This document shows, piece after piece, positions 25,983 to 33,828 of a stretch of DNA of 64,000 nt. The notes beneath the pieces were generated by a model. That model saw nothing but the letters and a program-made list of their open reading frames with translations. It did not search any database and had not been told where the DNA came from. Where the stretch lies: assembly GCF_002101775.1 (NCBI RefSeq), contig NZ_LQPI01000023.1, forward strand, positions 149,532-213,531, in the 5' to 3' direction. Within the stretch, counting starts at the first letter, position 1, and the number at the start of each line of letters is the position of its first letter. Both the position numbers and the translations under genes were made by a program. This stretch comes from Mycolicibacter nonchromogenicus. Lineage in GTDB: Bacteria; Actinomycetota; Actinomycetes; Mycobacteriales; Mycobacteriaceae.

Positions 25983-26816
25983 TCACCTCTCTCCAAGGGG
26001 CGGGAAGTCCGGCGGTCGCTTCGCAAGGAAGCTGGTGACGCCCTCGATGACGTCGGGACGCGCCAGCGATTCGTACATCAGAGTTTCGGCGCGCGCGGTC
26101 ACTGTGGCGACGTCATCGAGCGCGTCGCGGTAGGCCTGACTTTTGATCACCGCCAGTGAAGCCGGTGAACAGTTCGCGGCGATGTCCCGCGCGTAGTCCA
26201 CAGCACGCGTCAGCAACAGTTCGGGCGCGACGACGTCGTTGACCAGACCAAGCTCACGGGCTTCCTCGGCGAGAAACGTGCGCCCGGACAGCAGCAGGTC
26301 CATCGCCGCGCCCCAGCCGGTCAACCGCGGGAGAATCCAGGTGATCCCGTGTTCGGCGATGAGTCCGCGCCGCGAGAACGCGGTGGCGAATTTGGCTCCG
26401 GCGGAAGCGAATCGGATGTCGCACATCAAGGCGTGCGTGAGTCCGATCCCGACGCAGTAGCCGTTGATCGCCGCGATCACGGGTTTGCGCAGTTCGGTCA
26501 GGAAGTGCGCCGGCCGATCCCCCACCAGCTGGGCCACATCGGTGTCAGACGTGTCGGCATCGGGATCTTCGAGACTGGTGGCGGGACCGAGGTCCGCACC
26601 GGCACAGAAGCCCCGGCCGCTGCCGGTCACCACGATCGCGCGCACCGCGGGATCGTCCTCGGCGTGATCGATCGCGGCGTAGAAGCCGGCCGCGATTTCG
26701 GGCCCCCAGGCGTTGAGCCGCTGCGGCCGGTTGAAGGTGATCACCCCGACCCCGTCGCGCACGTCGTAGAGCACGGCAGTGTCCGTCGCCAGCGCGCCGT
26801 CGTCGGCAGCGGTCAT
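25983..26816 (-). CDS. Enoyl-CoA hydratase/isomerase family protein (PaaG-like)
   Basis: This 277-aa crotonase starts at ATG 26816 (MTAADDGAL). The oxyanion-hole segment GRGFCAGADLGP and the second glycine stretch GYCVGIGLTHALM are present. The usual first catalytic Glu is not seen (GLTHALM). The second region reads KFATAFSRRGLIAEHGITWILPRLTG, a layout seen in PaaG-type isomerases, with Glu at their usual Asp position. It is the first gene of the operon with the amidohydrolases, ligase and FadE pair, and an operator copy lies 66 bases upstream of its ATG. Confidence 0.87.
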   Translation of the reverse strand: MTAADDGALATDTAVLYDVRDGVGVITFNRPQRLNAWGPEIAAGFYAAIDHAEDDPAVRAIVVTGSGRGFCAGADLGPATSLEDPDADTSDTDVAQLVGDRPAHFLTELRKPVIAAINGYCVGIGLTHALMCDIRFASAGAKFATAFSRRGLIAEHGITWILPRLTGWGAAMDLLLSGRTFLAEEARELGLVNDVVAPELLLTRAVDYARDIAANCSPASLAVIKSQAYRDALDDVATVTARAETLMYESLARPDVIEGVTSFLAKRPPDFPPLGER

Positions 26817-26881
26817 CGACCCCGCACCTCCTCGCCCCGGCCGTGGCGGCCGCCCGCAGGAATCCGACTGGAATTGGTTCT

Positions 26882-26900
26882 TACTGTATACCTTTCGGTA
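26882..26900. promoter_or_regulatory. Operator copy upstream of the six-gene (-) operon
   Basis: TACTGTATACCTTTCGGTA matches the 1820 palindrome at 14 of 19 positions, including the full TACTGTA left arm and the GTA end. It lies upstream of the crotonase at 26816, in the 251-bp region between the two minus-strand crotonases, so it would control the operon that runs down to 19992. Confidence 0.6.
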
Positions 26901-27067
26901 GCGCATTCCGCAAGCCTGCCGACCCGGGCACAATCGGTTATGTCAGCAGGTCAGAGCCCTTTTCTGGGTCTGCCGAGTCGGGAAATTCCGAGCTGGGTTC
27001 AGCGCTCACGTTCGAGGCGCCCGGGTGGGCGTTGCGACGCGAATCTCGTGCTGCCCGAGGCAGGGTG

Positions 27068-27829
27068 TCAGGTGCCGGTCCAGTTCGGGGCGCGCTTCTC
27101 GGCGAACGCGACAGCACCCTCCTTGGCGTCGTGAGAGGTGAACACCGGCGCGATCAGTTCGCCCTGCTTCTGCCAGATCTCGTCCTGACTCCAGCCGGCG
27201 GACTTCACCATGATCTCCTTGGTCACCGCGACGGCCAGTGGGCCGTTGGCGGTGATCCGCTCCGCCAGAGCGATCGCCCCGTCCAGCGCATCACCCGGTT
27301 CGGTGAGCACGTTGACGAAGCCCCACTGCGCGCCCTGTTCGGCGGTGAAACTCTCACCGGTCAAGGCCAATTCGAGTGCCTTCTGGTAGGGGATGCGATG
27401 CGGCAGGCGCAACAGGCCACCGCCGGCGGCAACCAGCCCCCGCTTGACCTCTGGGATACCGAATTTCGCGTCCTTGGCCGCCACCACCAGGTCGGTGGCC
27501 AGCACCAGCTCGGTGCCGCCGGCCACCGCGTGACCTTCGACCGCGGAGATCAGCGGCTTGCGCGGCGGGCGCTCGGTGAAGCCGAGCCCACGGCCCGGGA
27601 CGTACGCCAACTCCCCGGCGGCGAACGCCTTGAGATCCATTCCCGCACAGAAGTTGCCGCCGGCTCCGGTGAGCACCCCGACCGACAGTTCGGGGGTGTC
27701 ATCGAGCTCGTCGCACGCCGCAGCCAGGCCCTCGGCGACCGCCTTGTTGGCCGCGTTGCGCGCCTCCGGCCGGTTGATCGTGATGACGAGAATCCGTCCG
27801 CGACGTTCGCGCAGTACCGCTTCGGACAC
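27068..27829 (-). CDS. Enoyl-CoA hydratase with both catalytic glutamates
   Basis: This 253-aa crotonase keeps the full active site: NFCAGMDLKAF for the oxyanion hole, GGTELVLATD with the first Glu, and KFGIPEVKRGLVAAGGGLLRLP with the second. It should therefore hydrate trans-2-enoyl-CoA to the 3-hydroxyacyl-CoA. It is the only crotonase in the window with both residues. It starts with GTG 27829. The operator copy at 27872 lies between it and the divergent TetR gene. Confidence 0.9.
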   Translation of the reverse strand: MSEAVLRERRGRILVITINRPEARNAANKAVAEGLAAACDELDDTPELSVGVLTGAGGNFCAGMDLKAFAAGELAYVPGRGLGFTERPPRKPLISAVEGHAVAGGTELVLATDLVVAAKDAKFGIPEVKRGLVAAGGGLLRLPHRIPYQKALELALTGESFTAEQGAQWGFVNVLTEPGDALDGAIALAERITANGPLAVAVTKEIMVKSAGWSQDEIWQKQGELIAPVFTSHDAKEGAVAFAEKRAPNWTGT

Positions 27830-27871
27830 AGCTCACCCCTCAGGCGTTGCGACAAGGTATATCAAAATGCT

Positions 27872-27890
27872 TACCATATGCTTTACGGTA
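27872..27890. promoter_or_regulatory. Operator copy between enoyl-CoA hydratase and TetR
   Basis: TACCATATGCTTTACGGTA keeps the TAC and GGTA ends and the central TTTAC, matching the 1820 palindrome at 13 of 19 positions and being itself roughly symmetric. It lies 43 bases before the crotonase GTG and about 105 bases before the TetR GTG. A copy next to a TetR gene is the main reason to propose that TetR as the regulator. Confidence 0.55.
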
Positions 27891-27995
27891 AGAGAAGCTC
27901 CATGACCGGTGGCAGCGCCGGGTACAGGTAGGTTTGACGGCTAGGTTTAATGACGAGATTCCGGCCGTGTCGACCAGAACTGGAGGTACCCCGCA

Positions 27996-28739
27996 GTGGC
28001 TAAGCAGCCAGTCGCCGAGAAGCGGCAACGGCGCGAACGCGGATCGATCAATCCCGATGACATCATCGACGGCGCCTTCGAGCTCGCCGAACAGATCGGG
28101 GTCGACAACCTGAGCATGCCGTTGCTCGGTAAGCATCTCGGCGTCGGCGTGACGAGCATCTACTGGTACTTCCGCAAGAAGGACGACCTCCTCAATGCGA
28201 TGACCACCCGGGCCCTGCGCCAGTACACCTTCGCCACCCCGTATGTGGAGGCCAAGGACTGGCGTCAGACGTTGAGCAACCACGCACACAGCATGCGGTC
28301 GACCTTTCTGGGCAACCCGATCTTGTGCGACCTCATCCTGATTCGGTCCGCGCTGAGCCCGCGAGCCGCGCAAGTCGGCGTCCAGGAAGTGGAGCGGGCG
28401 ATCGCCAGCCTGGTAGAGGCAGGCCTGTCACCGCAGGATGCCTTCGACACCTATTCGACGGTGTCGGTGCACATCCGCGGGTCGGTGGTACTGCAGCGCC
28501 TCTCGGAGAAGAACCGGGCCTCGGATGCCGAGGGGCCGTCCGATTTCCAGGAGGCCGTCGTCATCGACCCGGCCGTGACCCCGCTGCTGGCCGAGGCCAA
28601 CCGGCAGGGTCATCGGGTGGGCGCGGCCGATGATGCCAATTTCGAATACGGCCTCAACTGCATTCTCGATCACGCCGAGCGGCTGATCGAGAAGAACACC
28701 AAGTCGGCGCGGCACCGCGCCTCGGCCAAAGCTCGCTAG
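27996..28739 (+). CDS. TetR-family transcriptional regulator, candidate regulator of the TACTGTAA sites
   Basis: The 247-aa regulator has an N-terminal TetR helix-turn-helix (DDIIDGAFELAEQIGVDNLSM, then LGKHLGVGVTSIYWYFRKKDDLLNAM) and a large C-terminal ligand domain. TetR proteins of this kind in mycobacteria usually sense acyl-CoA pathway intermediates and repress catabolic operons. GTG 27996 has GGAGG about ten bases upstream. Divergence from a genuine enoyl-CoA hydratase, with an operator copy between, fits an autoregulated local repressor. That it binds the other copies is inference. Confidence 0.88.
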   Translation: MAKQPVAEKRQRRERGSINPDDIIDGAFELAEQIGVDNLSMPLLGKHLGVGVTSIYWYFRKKDDLLNAMTTRALRQYTFATPYVEAKDWRQTLSNHAHSMRSTFLGNPILCDLILIRSALSPRAAQVGVQEVERAIASLVEAGLSPQDAFDTYSTVSVHIRGSVVLQRLSEKNRASDAEGPSDFQEAVVIDPAVTPLLAEANRQGHRVGAADDANFEYGLNCILDHAERLIEKNTKSARHRASAKAR

Positions 28740-28758
28740 GTCCGGCGGGGGCGTCCCG

Positions 28759-29934
28759 CTAGACCTCGACCACCACCGCGCCGCCCTGCCCGCCACCGGC
28801 GCACATGGCGGCCACACCGATGCCACCGCCACGCCGCTTCAGTTCATAGAGCAGTGTGGTCACCATCCGGGCGCCGGATGCGGCGATGGGGTGGCCGAGG
28901 CTGCAGCCGCTGCCGGAGAAGTTCACCAGCTCTTCGTCGATGCCGTATTCCTTGCACGCCGCGATCGGCACCGAGGCGAAGGCCTCATTGATCTCCCACA
29001 GCGCAACGTCGCCGACGGACAGCCCGGCCCGCTCCAACACCTTGCCGATCACCTTGACGCCGCCGAGCCCGGTGTCGCGGGGCGGCACACCGACCGCGCC
29101 CCAGGCCTTGACCGTTCCCATCACGGTCAGGCCGTTGTCGCGCGCGTAGTCGGAGTCGACCAGCGCGACCGCGGCTGCGGCATCGTTGGTGCCGCTGCTG
29201 TTGCCGGCGGTGATCGAGAATCCCTCGATCTCGGGGTGCAGCACCTTCAGGGCCGCCAGCTTCTCCGCAGTGGTTTCGCGGCGCGGAAACTCGTCGACCT
29301 TGAACTCGGTCACCGACCCGTCGGGCAGTTCTACTTTCAGCGGGATGATCTCGTCGACGAACTTGCCGGCGTCGATCGCGGCGATCGCCCGCTGATGCGA
29401 CCTCGCGGCCCAGGCGTCCATCTCCTCGCGGGTGATGCCCGCCGCCTGCGCGGTGTTCCACCCCACGGTGATTGACATGTCGCGGGTGGGCGCATCCGGG
29501 GTTTCGGGATGCGTCGGCGGCATCCAGCGCTCCTCGAACTTCAGCTCGGGGCCGGGGATGCGCCAGTTCGTCAGCGGGGTCATCGACAGCGACTGCACGC
29601 CGCCGGCGATCAGCACTCGCTCCATACCCGAACCGATCTGCGCCGACGCGTTGCCGATCGCGGTCAGGCTGCCTGCGCAGTGCCGGTTGACCGACTGGCC
29701 GGGCACCGACTCCATCCCGCACGCAGCAGCTGCGTAACGAGCGAGATCGCCACCACCGTAGTGGGATTCGGCGAAGATGATGTCGTCGATCTCAGCAGGG
29801 TCAATACCTGCCCGGCGCACCACCTCGGGCAGCACCGTGGTGATCAGCGTCTCCGGAGGTGTGTTGACCAGAGTTCCCTTGAACGAACGTCCGATAGCCG
29901 TGCGCACGGCGCCGACGATGACAGGTGTAGGCAT
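28759..29934 (-). CDS. Acetyl-CoA C-acyltransferase (thiolase)
   Basis: This is a full 391-aa degradative-type thiolase with every catalytic element: the nucleophile in NRHCAGSL (Cys86), INEAFA, the histidine in SLGHPIAASGARM and the second cysteine in AAMCAGGGQGGA. It should cleave 3-ketoacyl-CoA with CoA, releasing acetyl-CoA or propionyl-CoA, as the last step of beta-oxidation. This contrasts with the two Ltp-type proteins in the window that lack these residues. It is a single gene, convergent with the TetR regulator (19 bases apart). Confidence 0.92.
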   Translation of the reverse strand: MPTPVIVGAVRTAIGRSFKGTLVNTPPETLITTVLPEVVRRAGIDPAEIDDIIFAESHYGGGDLARYAAAACGMESVPGQSVNRHCAGSLTAIGNASAQIGSGMERVLIAGGVQSLSMTPLTNWRIPGPELKFEERWMPPTHPETPDAPTRDMSITVGWNTAQAAGITREEMDAWAARSHQRAIAAIDAGKFVDEIIPLKVELPDGSVTEFKVDEFPRRETTAEKLAALKVLHPEIEGFSITAGNSSGTNDAAAAVALVDSDYARDNGLTVMGTVKAWGAVGVPPRDTGLGGVKVIGKVLERAGLSVGDVALWEINEAFASVPIAACKEYGIDEELVNFSGSGCSLGHPIAASGARMVTTLLYELKRRGGGIGVAAMCAGGGQGGAVVVEV

Positions 29935-30049
29935 AACCCGAACTTACATTATTAGCCGCTTTTGTAAAGATGTCACCGTGCGGCCACGCCTGTCCGGCGG
30001 CCGTTGGTGGACTGGCCCACAGCCCGGAAGTGTTGGACGCCTCAGCCGT

Positions 30050-30427
30050 TCACCCGTTCTTGGTCAGTTGGTAACTGACCATCAGGCCCAGCGGCTGGGG
30101 GCACATATCCGATGCCGTGAGTTCCGCCGTGATGGTCCGTGTGCAGACCACGACTTCCCCATTGTCCGCTGCACGCACTTCGAACGTTCCGGTCCACCGG
30201 CCGTCCTGCTCGTGCAGTTGCGCCCCTTGGGCGTCGACATTCACACAACCCGGGCCGCACGGGGTGAGAACCCACGTCGGCGAGCGATCGTTGAGGTAGT
30301 TTCCGAAGGCGCCGGTCACCGTCGCCGTGTAGGAGCCGCTCAACGGGTCCGCGGATGCCACGCCCGCAGAACTGATCGCCAGCGCGGAAAGGACTGCGGC
30401 CACCGCCGACGCGCGAAATGTTGGCAT
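30050..30427 (-). CDS. Small secreted protein, unknown function
   Basis: The 125-aa product starts at ATG 30427, which has GGAGG seven bases upstream; ATG 30433 is too close to that site. Residues 1 to about 28 form a signal peptide (FRASAVAAVLSALAISSAGVASA) with likely cleavage after ASA. The mature part, about 97 aa, has four cysteines (CGPGC, VVCTR, DMCP) and strand-rich text such as SYTATVTGAFGNYL and GTFEVRAADNGEVVV, suggesting a disulfide-bonded beta fold. It resembles small exported mycobacterial proteins, but I do not recognise a named family. It has no clear link to the catabolic genes. Confidence 0.75.
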   Translation of the reverse strand: MPTFRASAVAAVLSALAISSAGVASADPLSGSYTATVTGAFGNYLNDRSPTWVLTPCGPGCVNVDAQGAQLHEQDGRWTGTFEVRAADNGEVVVCTRTITAELTASDMCPQPLGLMVSYQLTKNG

Positions 30428-30509
30428 ATCCATTCCTCCCGTCATCAGAGTGAACGCACTGTAGCCCTTCGGCGTCAACGGCGAGAGCCATATCGCCGCA
30501 TTGTCTTCC

Positions 30510-31397
30510 TCACGGCTCGGGCACGTGGAAGTGCTCGTCGCGCAGCCGGAACGCCTCCTTGGTTCCGTGCTGCGCCCGAGTCTTGACGAAGTTGAACTCC
30601 CCCGGCGCGAACTGCAGATTGGTTCCGTAGGCGTGAAACAGGTAGCTGGCCACCTCTTCGCCCTGATACGCCTGGCTCTGCTCGACGAGCCGGAAGGCCT
30701 CTTTGGCGATGACCACGCCGTCGGCGGGCATCTTGGCGGCTTTGCATGCCCAGTACCGCGCCCGTGCGGTCACGCTTTCCGGGTCGCAGGTCTCGGTGAA
30801 CACCCCCAGATGCTCGACCGCGGCAGCCTCGATGATGTCCCCGGTCAGCAACAGCCGCCGGGCCAACACCGGGCCGAGGCGATGAAAGAACATGTGCAGG
30901 CTGCCCAGGGCCGGGCCCAGAAACCGCGTCGCGGGCATACCGATCTTGGTGTCACGCGCGATCACCGAGATGTCGGTCATCAAGGCCATCTCGAAACCGC
31001 CGCCGAGGGCATACCCGCTGATCTCACCCACTGTGACCTTCGGGAAACCCATCAGATTGTGATAGAAGCCGAACGTCTTGCGGTCCACCGCGAGCCGGCG
31101 TCGCTGACTCGGCCGGCCTTTGGCCGCCGGTTGCGCAGTCCCATCCTTGTCCCCGTACCACCCGTAGGCGTTGTTCATATCGGCCCCGGCGCTGAACACT
31201 CCGCCTGCACCGCGCAGCAGCACCACGACCAGATCGTCGTCCTCGGCGACTCGGTCTAGGCAGCGGGCAACCGCATCGCGCATCGCGGCATCGTAGGAAT
31301 TACGCCGACCGGGGCTGTTCAACGTGATGGTCGCGATGCGCCCGTCGGGGTCGACATCGAAAAGCACGCGATCGTCGCCGGTCTCGGCAGCGCTCAT
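30510..31397 (-). CDS. Enoyl-CoA hydratase/isomerase family protein
   Basis: This 295-aa crotonase has VFSAGADMNNAYGWYGD for the oxyanion hole and GGGFEMALMTD with the first catalytic Glu. The second catalytic position is changed (KIGMPATRFLGPALG, no Glu), so dehydration/hydration may be impaired. Isomerase, hydrolase or decarboxylase chemistry is possible. A Lys/Arg-rich insertion follows the oxyanion hole (GRPSQRRRL). The ATG overlaps the stop of the thioesterase by four bases, making a two-gene operon. The C-terminal extension is longer than usual. Confidence 0.85.
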   Translation of the reverse strand: MSAAETGDDRVLFDVDPDGRIATITLNSPGRRNSYDAAMRDAVARCLDRVAEDDDLVVVLLRGAGGVFSAGADMNNAYGWYGDKDGTAQPAAKGRPSQRRRLAVDRKTFGFYHNLMGFPKVTVGEISGYALGGGFEMALMTDISVIARDTKIGMPATRFLGPALGSLHMFFHRLGPVLARRLLLTGDIIEAAAVEHLGVFTETCDPESVTARARYWACKAAKMPADGVVIAKEAFRLVEQSQAYQGEEVASYLFHAYGTNLQFAPGEFNFVKTRAQHGTKEAFRLRDEHFHVPEP

Positions 31398-32077
31398 CGG
31401 GGGGACTCCTCATCTCGTCTGCGGCCGAATCGGACAGCACTCAATTTGTCGGGCGGTGCCGCCACCGTGGTGACCTCGCCGGTACACAGCAACTCGCCGT
31501 CGTGAAGCAGCCGCGCGGTGGAGGCGATCCCCCGCTCGACCTCGGTTCGCACGACGTCGAAGTCCAGCTCGGCGAGGATGGGAGTCGGGCGCCGATAGGT
31601 AACCAGCAGTGAGCGGGTACGCCCGGCCAGGCCGGCTGCGCAGCTCTGATGCTGGGTTACGCAGTCGAAGAAGACCCCCAGAAATCCGCCGTGCACCAGC
31701 CCCGGCGGGCCTTCGTAGACCAGCGGGAAGGTGACACGCCCGGATGCCGTATCAGCATCCAGGTGATCGAACCGATATTCCGGGAAACAGGGGTTGAACG
31801 CCCCGACGTCGAACGCATGGTTGAGATAGACCCGGCCGCCGTCCTCGGACTCCAGTCGCGGCATCGGTTGCGAAGCGGCGACGTCGGCGAGCTGACGTTC
31901 CCATTCGGCGAAGCTGGCAAGCATGCCGTCCACCACCGGATGCGGGCGTTCCAGCCCGAGCAGCAGCCCGGCCATACGGCGCAGGGCGCCGGCCGCCGCC
32001 ACGGTCTGCTCGAGCGGCGCCTCGCCGAAACGCGCGCCATCGGCCGAATTCACCGAGCCGCCCGAATGGTCCGCCAT
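31394..32077 (-). CDS. Hotdog-fold (PaaI-like) thioesterase family protein
   Basis: The 227-aa protein has about 120 N-terminal residues with a helical region, then a single hotdog domain with GPPGLVHGGFLGVFFDCVTQHQSC, the typical HGG helix, and ending TARLLHDGELLCTGEVTTV. Such proteins hydrolyse acyl-CoA thioesters, but the usual catalytic Asp/Glu after HGG is not certain here (FFDC carries an Asp). Start ATG 32077 is preceded by AAGGG. It is the first gene of a two-gene unit with the crotonase, divergent from the large + operon, with an operator copy between. Confidence 0.8.
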   Translation of the reverse strand: MADHSGGSVNSADGARFGEAPLEQTVAAAGALRRMAGLLLGLERPHPVVDGMLASFAEWERQLADVAASQPMPRLESEDGGRVYLNHAFDVGAFNPCFPEYRFDHLDADTASGRVTFPLVYEGPPGLVHGGFLGVFFDCVTQHQSCAAGLAGRTRSLLVTYRRPTPILAELDFDVVRTEVERGIASTARLLHDGELLCTGEVTTVAAPPDKLSAVRFGRRRDEESPR

Positions 32078-32124
32078 AGGCCCTTCCTTGTGACTGCCGG
32101 TGAAATCCCGCCAATCGTATCGCC

Positions 32125-32143
32125 TACTGTAGCCATAACGATA
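32125..32143. promoter_or_regulatory. Operator copy between divergent thioesterase and crotonase-ligase operons
   Basis: TACTGTAGCCATAACGATA matches the 1820 palindrome at 14 of 19 positions, with a perfect TACTGTA left arm. It lies 13 bases before the GTG at 32156 and 48 bases before the minus-strand ATG at 32077, so it could control both the 32.1-40 kb operon and the thioesterase unit. Confidence 0.6.
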
Positions 32144-32155
32144 TAGCGTTGAAGG

Positions 32156-33004
32156 GTGGACACCACAGTGGCCGACTCCCCCGACTCCGAGCCCGGATCC
32201 GCCGACGCTCCGGCCGCCGGCACGGTGACGGTGCTGCGTGACGGTGCGCTGCTCCGCCTGACACTGGACCGCCCGGACCGCCGGAACAGCCTGAGCCCGC
32301 CGATGACCGATGCACTGGTCACGGCCCTGACCGAGGCAGCCAGCGACGACACGTTGCGCGCCATCCATATCCGGGGCGCCGGTGATCACTTCTGCGCGGG
32401 TTCGGACTGGGTGGCCACCAACGCCGGCGGCGGGCGACCCCGCACCGGCGACCTGGTCCGGCGCATCCCGCATGCCGCGCACCGGGTCATCGAATTGATC
32501 CACACCATCCAGTTGCCGGTGGTGAGCAGCGTGCGCGGTTGGGCGGTGGGACTGGGCTGCAATCTGGCACTGGCCGCCGACTTCACCGTAGCTGCCGCCG
32601 ACGCCGTCTTCTGGGAGCCGTTCCTGGCGCGGGGATTCAGCCCCGATTCGGGGGCTACCTGGCTATTACCGCGCCTGGTCGGACTCGCCCGGGCCCGCCG
32701 CATGCTGCTGCTCGGCGAGCAGGTCAGCGGCACATCCGCCGAGCAGTGGGGGTTGATCCATCAGGCCGTCGCACCAGCTGAACTGGACGCCGCCACCGAC
32801 GAACTGTTGGGGCGTCTGATCGAGGGACCCACCGTCGCCATCGGCCTGACCAAGCAGGGACTGAACTACGGACAGCAGGCCTCGCTGCCGCAAGCCATGA
32901 CCCAGGAACTGTTCAACCTTGAACTCAGTTGCCGAACAGCCGATTTCAAAGAAGGTCTGGCCGCTTTCACACAGCGACGACCGCCGGGATTCACCGGCCG
33001 CTGA
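32156..33004 (+). CDS. Enoyl-CoA hydratase/isomerase family protein (PaaG-like)
   Basis: This 282-aa crotonase starts with GTG. The oxyanion hole is HFCAGSDWVATN. The first Glu site is GLGCNLALA (no Glu). The second region reads FWEPFLARGFSPDSGATWLLPRLVG, the PaaG-type arrangement with Asp in PDSG, which suggests delta3-delta2 isomerase or related ring-modifying activity rather than plain hydratase. It is the first gene of the seven-gene operon; the next start follows its stop by 17 bases. Confidence 0.87.
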   Translation: MDTTVADSPDSEPGSADAPAAGTVTVLRDGALLRLTLDRPDRRNSLSPPMTDALVTALTEAASDDTLRAIHIRGAGDHFCAGSDWVATNAGGGRPRTGDLVRRIPHAAHRVIELIHTIQLPVVSSVRGWAVGLGCNLALAADFTVAAADAVFWEPFLARGFSPDSGATWLLPRLVGLARARRMLLLGEQVSGTSAEQWGLIHQAVAPAELDAATDELLGRLIEGPTVAIGLTKQGLNYGQQASLPQAMTQELFNLELSCRTADFKEGLAAFTQRRPPGFTGR

Positions 33005-33021
33005 GAGGAGAGGGATCGGCG

Positions 33022-33828
33022 ATGCCGACGTTCGACACCATCGACTACGAGGTAAGTGGCCACACCGCCACCATCACACTGAACCGGCCGGAGGCGCTCA
33101 ACGCGCTGAGCCCGCACATGATCACCGAACTGCGGACCGCATACGCCGAGGCCGAGAGCGACGACGCGGTCTGGGTGCTCATCGTCACCGCGAACGGTCG
33201 GGCGTTCTGCACCGGCGCCGACGTGAAGGAGATCCCCGGCGACGGCAAGGTGGTCAACGAGCGGCCCTATCTGTCCACCTACGAGCAGTGGGAGGCTCCG
33301 CAGGAGGGCACTCCACCGTTCCGGACGATGGCCAAACCGGTGCTGGCAGCCATCAATGGAATCTGTTGCGGCGCAGGCCTTGACTGGGTGACCACCTGCG
33401 ACATCGTGATCGCCTCGGACCGCGCGACGTTCTTCGACCCGCATGTCTCGATCGGCCTGGTGGCCGGGCGCGAAGTGGTGCGGTTGGCCCGCGTGCTGCC
33501 CCGCTCCATCGCGTTGCGGATGGCCATGATGGGCAAGCACGAACGCATGGACGCCCAACGCGCCTATGACCTCGGCATGATCAGCGAGGTCGTGGAGCAC
33601 GACCGACTGCTAGAGCGCGCGCACGAGATCGCCGACACCTTGAACTCCAATGCCCCACTGGCGGTACGCGGAACACGGCTGGCCATCCTCAAGGGCCTGG
33701 ACCTGCCACTGCACGAAGCAGAGATGCTCGCCGAGTCGTTCCGGGAACGCAATCTGCACACCGAAGACTCGCTGGAGGGTCCACGGGCATTCGTCGAGAA
33801 ACGCACACCGGAATGGCAATGCCGATGA
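33022..33828 (+). CDS. Crotonase-fold protein lacking both hydratase glutamates
   Basis: The 268-aa protein starts at ATG 33022 with a GAGAGGAGAGGG ribosome site. The fold is clear (AFCTGADVKEIPGDG, CCGAGLDWVTTCDIV), but both catalytic Glu positions are replaced: GLDWV at the first, and FFDPHVSIGLVAGRE at the second, which offers Asp and His instead. The same FFDxHVSxGL motif occurs in the next gene, so the two are paralogs of one unusual crotonase branch. Hydrolytic ring opening or C-C cleavage (as in EchA20-like or BadI-like crotonases) is more likely than hydration, but this is inference. Confidence 0.87.
   Translation: MPTFDTIDYEVSGHTATITLNRPEALNALSPHMITELRTAYAEAESDDAVWVLIVTANGRAFCTGADVKEIPGDGKVVNERPYLSTYEQWEAPQEGTPPFRTMAKPVLAAINGICCGAGLDWVTTCDIVIASDRATFFDPHVSIGLVAGREVVRLARVLPRSIALRMAMMGKHERMDAQRAYDLGMISEVVEHDRLLERAHEIADTLNSNAPLAVRGTRLAILKGLDLPLHEAEMLAESFRERNLHTEDSLEGPRAFVEKRTPEWQCR

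Noticed and set aside
28740..28758. GC-rich inverted repeat between TetR and thiolase as terminator
   Set aside because: The stem is short and imperfect and too GC-rich by background to be meaningful.
29944..29967. TTACA...TGTAA inverted repeat upstream of the thiolase as an eighth operator
   Set aside because: Arms are only five bases with a 14-base spacer and no match to the central part of the 19-bp motif.
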